NCBI GenBank assembly: GCA_014529385.2
Contig: CM043963.1
Coordinates: 150,344,107 to 150,408,106, forward strand
DNA: 64,000 nt
Direction of reading: 5' to 3'
Source of the DNA: Adiantum capillus-veneris
Lineage: Eukaryota > Streptophyta > Polypodiopsida > Polypodiales > Pteridaceae
Made by a program: the position numbers and the translations under genes
Shown here: positions 57,601 to 64,000 of the stretch, in pieces
Layout of the letters: each line of letters opens with the position of its first letter
Numbering within the stretch: position 1 is the stretch's first letter
The notes under the pieces: model-generated
The model's database searches: none
What the model was told of the DNA's origin: nothing
The model's input: only the letters and a program-made list of their open reading frames with translations

Positions 57601-59748
57601 ACAATTATGTGTTGCGACAAAGTCCTTAGGTGTTGGTCACATCCGTTTGTTAGACCATTTTGTGCACATCGTATCAAAAACAATTTCAATGGCCATAAAT
57701 TGTCGGATACCTTCTAACACTTGCTAAGGTATAAGTTCAAATTAGACAACTTTAAGAGATGGTTGTTTACATATGCCGCAAAGATATGTTATGTTAATGA
57801 ACTAGTTATTTGGTACCTAGATGTGATGAATTTTGATATTCTATTATGGTCCAAATATGTTAGCATTGTTTTTCCATGGGAAGTGTTAGTTTTTTTTTTA
57901 ATGACCCGTGAGGATGACATTAGCCATAAGTATTGGCAATTATGATCATGGATATGCACGTTCAGATCTGTTTTTAGCTAAATGCATGCACATTAGGTGT
58001 TATAGGCCCTAGTGTTTAGCAAAGGCTGATTTGGAGCGGCATGCACATTCATGACATTAGTATCTCCTAAAGCATTTCACACTCTATATGCAATATTTCT
58101 ATCATATTACTTATAGATCTATCACTCACCAATAGAGTTCATGGCTCAATTTGGGTGCTTGTAGATCATCTCACTACAGTTAATCAAGATGGTTTTTTCT
58201 AAAATCATTGATTAATCAACAATAGTGCAAGGAATTGTGATCCCTTTTTATCGATCATTTTGGAGGACTATCTGTGAACAGTGAGGAAAAACTCCTCATT
58301 ATTGTCAATTATCCAAAGAGGATAAGATTCTTACAAGTACTAACATTGTGATAAAGGATATGCTAAGCGTGTATGTTAGCACCAAGAAAGAGGATATGCA
58401 TCTTACAAGTACTAATCTTGTGCTAAAGGATATGCTAAGCGCTTATGTTGCAACCTTATCTCTTAGTTTATATTTCCATTAGTAAATCTGTACCTAGGGA
58501 TAAGGTTGCTTTTAGTTATGTTCTAGTGATTTGCTCACAAAAGAGATTAAACGTCAGTCTCTTGACACTAGTGGACATGGGGATGCATATATGGTGAATT
58601 TTTTGTAGACAGATTCTCCTTTGTATAGAGATCAAAATCCAAACCCAAATAAGAAAATCAATTCATAAACATAAAAGAATACTAAGAGGGCATCAAATTG
58701 TATATATAGCTCCAAAAATCACTGCCAAAAGAGTGCCAACTAGGATCATAAGCACCTACCACCACTATACATGTCCTATGGTGGGGCCATGATAGTGGGG
58801 GGTCTCTAGCAACCTAATCCACCTTCCACTGGGTTACCCTGCTCCATTGTTTGGCTTCAAGACACACAACACAAAACCCTCACAAACGACTTAGAAATGA
58901 CACAACTATAGTCAAGTCTCAAAAATGACTATCTTTTGGGCCAAGTCTAAAAAATGATCGGGATTGCCAACTCAAGCCAAAATAATCTCCACAATGGCGT
59001 ACAAAGGTAGTATCTGCAACACAATGTACATGAGTCATAAAGATCACATCAAGATGTAGAACACGTGCATAAACAAGCACCAACAAATATGCAAGCAGGT
59101 GGGGTCCGCTCACAAAGGAGTACAACACTGTCAAAATGTCAAAAAACTATGCATAAACTCACATAACCTCCAATGGAGCTGAGATGACGCAAAGACCTGT
59201 GTGAATCTATTGTGGACTCCGTGAGTGTAAGAGAACTACAATCTGGAGATATGGAGATCGCAATATCAAAAGTAAACCACAAGTGTATACATCATGGCCA
59301 AAACGCATATGTCATAACCAAATCACTCTCAAGATACATAGAGTGCTCAAAGCACCTATGAGTGCATAAGCATTGCTACTGACTATAAATAACACTCCAC
59401 ATGTCTATAAGTCAACAAGGCTATGAGTATGAATCAAGGATAATCAACAAGCCGACACAGTATGAATCAGGGATAATCAACTCTTGGTAATCACAAATAA
59501 GCATACATAAAACATAGTAAGTATGGATGTGGAAAAATCTCTCTCAAGCCAAGAGATAATCATGCTTCACTAAAGCACAACTTGTATGCATGTATACCTT
59601 TGTCCTTGTATCTATCTCTCACCTTTACTAAGGCCAGAGAGCTATGCTTTCTCTCTGTATGTGTAGTTGTAATCAGAGAGCTACACTCTCACTATGTCAA
59701 AGTTGCCGATATCGAAAGTGTTCGAGAGTCCAATCCACAAAGAGTTTG

Positions 59749-59751
<3 letters not shown>
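54621..59751. other. Intergenic, no gene seen
   Basis: Short chance frames only. A short stretch at about 56375-56435 resembles the inside of the copia LTR at 41990-42060 and may be an LTR scrap. A tandem pair lies at 58316-58456. Confidence 0.45.
58316..58456. repeat. 72-bp tandem duplication
   Basis: Two copies begin at about 58316 and 58388. Both contain cttacaagtactaa, then aaaggatatgctaagcg. Confidence 0.8.
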
Positions 59752-59807
<56 letters not shown>

Positions 59808-60019
59808 ACTCGAATACACAATCTATCTTGACAAGACAACCTTGTGTTTTTTATTTCAAACATACTTGCACTCCAAATTAGCTCACAAAATCTTCTACAA
59901 TGTCGTAGAGCTTGAAAAGAGCTTTGTTTTGATTAAAATGAAATTGAATCAGAGTTTTCTAGCTCAAGTTACAAGCAAAACAATGACTTTCTATCAATGT
60001 GTCTTGAATTGAGCGACCT

Positions 60020-60066
<47 letters not shown>
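59752..60066. repeat. Two (CT)n microsatellites
   Basis: CT tracts at 59752-59804 and 60023-60066, in the internal part next to the orphan copia LTR. Confidence 0.95.
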
Positions 60067-60069
<3 letters not shown>

Positions 60070-60261
60070 TCATACAAAGATCAATATTTTTCTCCTTGTG
60101 GCGTGTTGAGCTCACCCCCTTGCCACCTTGATATGTGAGCTTTATGTGTCGAGCTCACAATGCCTCCATAGCCATGGAAGCTCCGAGCTTTGATCAGTTG
60201 CCAATGTGAAGCTCTCCACAAAGAGAGAAACACTAGGAGAGGAGTAGCACCACAACCTTCG

Positions 60262-60273
60262 ACTCTGATACCA
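60262..60273 (-). promoter_or_regulatory. tRNA-iMet primer-binding site, minus strand
   Basis: TGGTATCAGAGT on the minus strand (11 of 12 bases) is located two bases from an LTR end. Confidence 0.75.
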
Positions 60274-60275
60274 CT

Positions 60276-60463
60276 TGAAAACTAAGCATGTGCATATACT
60301 TGAGTGCAGTGGTGTGTGAGGATAGAGAGCATGGAGTGGGTGAAGCACAGAGAGTGAGTTATCCTCTCTCGCTCCTTATTCTTTATTAAAATAAAGAATA
60401 AGTGAGTTAGTAACGATGGGTTAGTAATGGACGCCCGATCAGTTGGCCGAACCCCAATAGACA
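60276..60463 (-). mobile_element. Orphan copia-type 5' LTR, 188 bp
   Basis: On the minus strand it starts TGTCTATTGGGGTTCGGCC and ends CTTAGTTTTCA, then AG and the primer-binding site. It resembles the LTR at 41890-42095. A hairpin TTATTCTTTATTTTAATAAAGAATAA lies inside. No gag or pol is seen to its left, so it is a remnant or belongs to a non-coding element. Confidence 0.65.
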
Positions 60464-62307
60464 GGAGGGAGATGGGGATGGAGAGTTTGTAGGTCTTTTA
60501 GAGTTGTGAAACCAAGGCCCATCTCGTCAAATCTTTCAGAACCAGCATCATAGGTGCTTTCCATGCCCCAACAAGCAAAGGAGAAAGAGGAGAATGCTAG
60601 GAGGGAGGGAAATCTATAAAACAAAGATTCTTTGGTTGCAAAAAATAAGTTGCTAGCTAAATCGAAAACCTTGTATACAAAAGTTGAATTGTTCACGGAC
60701 TCCTTACCCAATTTGCAAGAAGCAAAGTTAGAGGGGTGCATCAAGGCTCGTGAACAAGTAATCAAATTCTATGGCTTAGACCCAAATCCATTCCCCACCA
60801 TAAGGCACATGCTGGAGAATAAGTAGGTAAAACCTAGTTAGTTTGGGATTGGAAAAAGCATTTTTATAATGTTTAAATCCACTTTTTATTGTTGATGCTA
60901 CGAGCTAAGATCTATACTAGTTCAAAAGGCAGTTTCGCAAATGGCGAAAGATTTTCGAAAGTGCTTTGAATCGTCCAAGTCATTTTTTTAACACGAATCT
61001 TGGAAGATATCTTGGGGTAGGGGTTAAAGAGTGAAGACATCTCTCTCTCTCTCTCTCACTCAAATCCACTGACAAGTAGTGAAGAAGAATATCCTTTGCC
61101 CGAGTCAAGTATGGACAGAGAGTTGTGGTAGGGATGGCCCGGGCACTCTCTATCTCGAAGTCGCTATGGCTTGAGGTTCACGATGAAATTGATAACTAGG
61201 GGTTGTCACAAGAGTGCATAGCGGCGATGTAGGCAAAGACGACGGCAAAAAGGGGGTTCGGGGGAGGGGTAAATCGGCATGCAGAGGGAGGATGAATGGA
61301 ATCCAAAAAGATTTCTTTCGGATTCCTGCTAATAGAATATCAAAATGGACCTAAGTAGTATGTCAACAATCTGGGACATCCAAAACTTCTACTTAACACA
61401 AAATGAAGCACTATCAAATGTTATGATTGTCAATGGAGTAGAGATAGACAACAATGCAAGGAATCATCCACCCTATTATGTATCCTTTCAAATATTTAAA
61501 AGGCTGCAAACTCAGCACTCCACAAAGTTGCTTATAGAGTGGGGAGTAGTGATGGTGTGATGAAGAGACAAAGGGGAGTACATTGTTGATATAGTATAGG
61601 ATTGTTTGTAAGGTATTGCATATAGAGATGAAATGCTATTATTCTTACAAAAGAACGTTTCTCTATTCTAACAGCCTCTAATGACTAACTTTATGAATCA
61701 CACTTTCATATCTAAATTATCCATAAATTGTCTTTCCATGTTAAAACTATTTTGTTAAATTTTGAGTTTTGGGTTTTAGTGGAGAGTATCTCACTAATAG
61801 CCACTTTCTTGGTTATTCATTCCTTGGAACTTGCAAATTCCAACCACTTCTCTCTTAAAGCACAAGACACACCACCAACATACCTCGAATACCATTAATT
61901 GCCCTAGAGATGATCCACGCCGATAATATCAGCACACATATGTGCTTAAGCAGAAGATGGCCATCTACCTCCAAATTGTTCAACTGATTGAAGACCTTTG
62001 GTGTATCCAATTTGACTTACCTTATAGCTTGGCACCGCTTCAACATTCCCTTGCATGGTCACAATTTTGATGCTCATAACCTCCGGTAGAGGTATTTTTC
62101 TCCCTTTCAATGAACCAACATGATGTTCTCACGGTGTCTCATATTCTCAAGGTGTCTTTCTCCTTTGGGGAGAACATTTTTGTGTAATGAGAAAAAATCC
62201 TTCTTCCCCTTTGTGGAGACTCTTGGCACTCTTGAGAGAAGAGGCTCTTGCGGCTTGCGAGACCAAACCCTTCTACCAAATTGTGCCTCTTGACTAGGCG
62301 AGCTCTG
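60464..62307. other. Intergenic, no gene seen
   Basis: No coding motif. Short (CT)n at about 61039-61057. Confidence 0.45.
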
Positions 62308-62488
62308 TGTTAAAGTTTGGGCATCTTAGGTGAACACTCCCAATGTGATCCCAATATTTAGTTTGGCTCTAGGTATTTATTTTACTTATTTGTCAAACTA
62401 TGGGTAGGTCAATTTGCTAAGGTGATTATGTAAGTACACCTTGTCCTCATTGCATAATCATCAATTCATTGCCAAGGTTGGTTGGTTC

Positions 62489-62533
<45 letters not shown>

Positions 62534-62574
62534 TCTCTCGATTGCCCTACGCTTTCGCATCGTAGACTTTGACA
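62308..62574 (+). repeat. 5' LTR of the compact element
   Basis: It starts TGTTAAAG and ends TTTGACA. It carries a (CT)n tract at 62491-62529 near its end, as other LTRs in this window do. Confidence 0.7.
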
Positions 62575-62586
62575 TGTTATCAGAGC
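62575..62586 (+). promoter_or_regulatory. tRNA-iMet primer-binding site
   Basis: TGTTATCAGAGC has one mismatch to TGGTATCAGAGC and directly follows the LTR. Confidence 0.7.
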
Positions 62587-63956
62587 TTTGTGCTCGGTGA
62601 TCGCAAGGGGGGAAACCACTGATGATAGCTCTTGGAGTCTGAGTTGCCTTCCAAAACGCTAGCGTTTTTCTTGACCACATCGATGGTAGAGTTGGAGCTG
62701 TGTCGGAGAGCATTTCAAAACGCTGTAAAAAGCAGACGTCAATGCAACAATGCCTAGGGGAAGAGTCAATATCTTCAAGAGCGCTTTGAAACGCTGCAAT
62801 TGTAGAAGGGCTTCAAGCTGTAGCATCTTGAGACGTTGCCCACCAAGGAGGTCAATCCACTATTTTTTCTGTTGACAAGGTTTTAAAACACAGCTTACAA
62901 GGAGACTTTTGGGAGCTATTGTGTCATGCTCTTTTACAACACCTATTGAAACATAGCTATGGGTAGTCTTGAATTCTTAGTGTTTTGAAAATCTTCGAGA
63001 CGAGAGGTCCTAAGAACGATGTTTTGGGCAGCTAAGGAAATGGCAGTAAGTGTTCTCGTGAAGCTTCTATAGCAAAGTGGCCTCCATTGATGGTAGCCTT
63101 GAATGACCAACGCCAACTAAAGGTTATGAAAAGCGGATCTACCAACACCCAGCTAGTAGCCTATGCAAAACCAAGGTTCTGAAGGAAACCGCCAAATTTT
63201 TTGGCTCGATATTGTGAAGCCAAAAGCAAAAACATGAGTTCGCTACAGGACAGAGGCAAAGGCAAGCTTCACAAGGACGACAATACCGGTACTCAGTTAG
63301 TTGCCTCAGTACCCATGAGGTTTGACAACTGTTGTTATAAATGTGACAAGATGCTTTGCTTGGCTTGAAAATGCAAAGACAAAGGCAAAATCAGGAACTC
63401 ACATAAAGACAAAGGCAAAGGCAACCTAGACAGAGATAACGGTGATAAATAATTGACAAAGAAGATTGGCATGGCACACGTGGTGGCGGCCATGACGCCC
63501 CGCCACTAGCTTCAACTAGGGAGAGAGCTCCCTACAAAAAATTTGGACCCATGTGTTGGAGTTAAAGTTATCAATGTTTGAACCCGTGGGTCGCAGTTCA
63601 AGGCACATGCATCTAGCAAGGTATCAATCACACGTATCTCAAACACTATGGAAGAGTGCACCAATCCATTGTTGTTGGTCAGATAATGGACGGGATGTGT
63701 TTCAAAGTTCATTGTCTGGAAAAGTTTGGATGTGATGTGCTCAGAGAACACGAATGGGGATTCTTGGACGTAGTGTGGTCTACAATTTAATTTTCTATGA
63801 AGCATTTGGTGCTCAAGATGGCATTCTTCTAAGGAAAAAGGTTGGAGGTTGCATAATCGAGGTGTATCCAATAGTCAGCCCCTTCTGGGGTGTCCATGGT
63901 AGCTTCTTCATCAACTTGGTCTCATGATTTATGACCACTATGAGCTGTAGAGAGGG
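62587..63956 (+). other. Internal non-coding domain with repeated words
   Basis: It holds several AAACGCT-type words in its first 250 bases, one as a perfect palindrome (AAAACGCTAGCGTTTT at 62653-62668), and GACAAAGGCAAAGGCAA-like repeats at 63250-63430. It ends in a short purine run (AGAGAGGG, 63949-63956) before the second LTR. Confidence 0.5.
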
Positions 63957-64000
63957 TGTTAAAGTTTAGGCATCTCAAGTGAACTGCCCAATGTGATCCC
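63957..64000 (+). repeat. Start of 3' LTR of the compact element, partial
   Basis: TGTTAAAGTTTAGGCATC... matches the first 45 bases of the 5' LTR and runs off the window. Confidence 0.75.

Larger units (their letters stand above)
62308..64000 (+). mobile_element. Compact non-coding LTR retrotransposon (3' LTR cut by window)
   Basis: A 267-bp LTR (62308-62574) and the start of a second copy at 63957 share TGTTAAAGTTT[GA]GGCATCT and go on matching through ...CCCAATGTGATCCC at the window edge, with about five differences over 45 bases. The internal part is about 1.38 kb. No gag, zinc knuckle, protease or polymerase is found on either strand. This fits a non-autonomous element (TRIM/LARD-like in structure, between the two in size), which would need proteins from a relative. 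Confidence 0.7.

Overview
This window looks like nuclear DNA from a land plant with a large, repeat-rich genome. The evidence is the mix of Ty3/gypsy and Ty1/copia LTR retrotransposons, tRNA-iMet and tRNA-Asp type primer-binding sites, a plant-style MULE transposase remnant, tRNA-derived SINE-like units, and a very high density of (GA/CT)n and (GT/CA)n microsatellites. I cannot tell a fern, lycophyte, gymnosperm or angiosperm apart from the sequence alone. I see no convincing intact host gene and no rRNA, functional tRNA or CRISPR. Almost every reading frame that can be interpreted belongs to a decayed mobile element.

Layout. 1-3330: minus-strand gypsy fragment (three gag zinc knuckles, protease, RT), running off the left edge. 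3331-14804: an 11.5-kb fold-back structure. A retroelement with gag and protease but no visible pol, plus its 3' LTR and about 650 bp of downstream flank, is present twice in inverted orientation around a 1.8-kb gag spacer. The left arm lacks about 2.5 kb that the right arm keeps. 14805-25500: no recognisable genes; microsatellites, tandem duplications and three tRNA-like SINE candidates. 25500-27535: an LTR-like region with a cluster of CCAAT/ATTGG boxes, then a 268-bp copia-type LTR with an exact iMet primer-binding site. 28764-29748: an unrecognised gene-like region. 32620-33219: a third copy of the fold-back LTR, followed by a tRNA-Asp type primer-binding site. 34743-35480: degenerate MULE transposase.

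41890-44787: minus-strand copia element with deletions (3' LTR, RNase H, RT, integrase and protease remnants). 44788-46799: an LTR-like block and an unrecognised 279-codon minus-strand ORF. 47149-48729: a well-preserved copia gag-protease ORF, cut off in the pre-integrase domain and fused tail-to-tail with a second, minus-strand copia gag-protease gene. The minus-strand gene has its leader, primer-binding site and 188-bp LTR on the right (to 50772). 50773-54180: a plus-strand gypsy with LTR end, iMet-like primer-binding site, gag, zinc knuckle, protease and RT, broken by frameshifts. 54181-62307: almost no coding signal apart from an orphan 188-bp LTR with primer-binding site at 60262-60463. 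62308 to the right edge: a compact LTR element without coding capacity, whose second LTR is cut by the window end.

How the parts relate. Nothing here forms an operon or pathway. The main structural theme is inverted junctions between retroelement pieces (centred near 6.9 kb and at 48.73 kb), with microsatellites carried inside LTRs. If transcribed, the fold-back at 3.3-14.8 kb would give a long hairpin RNA and could act as a small-RNA source against its own family. That role is inference.
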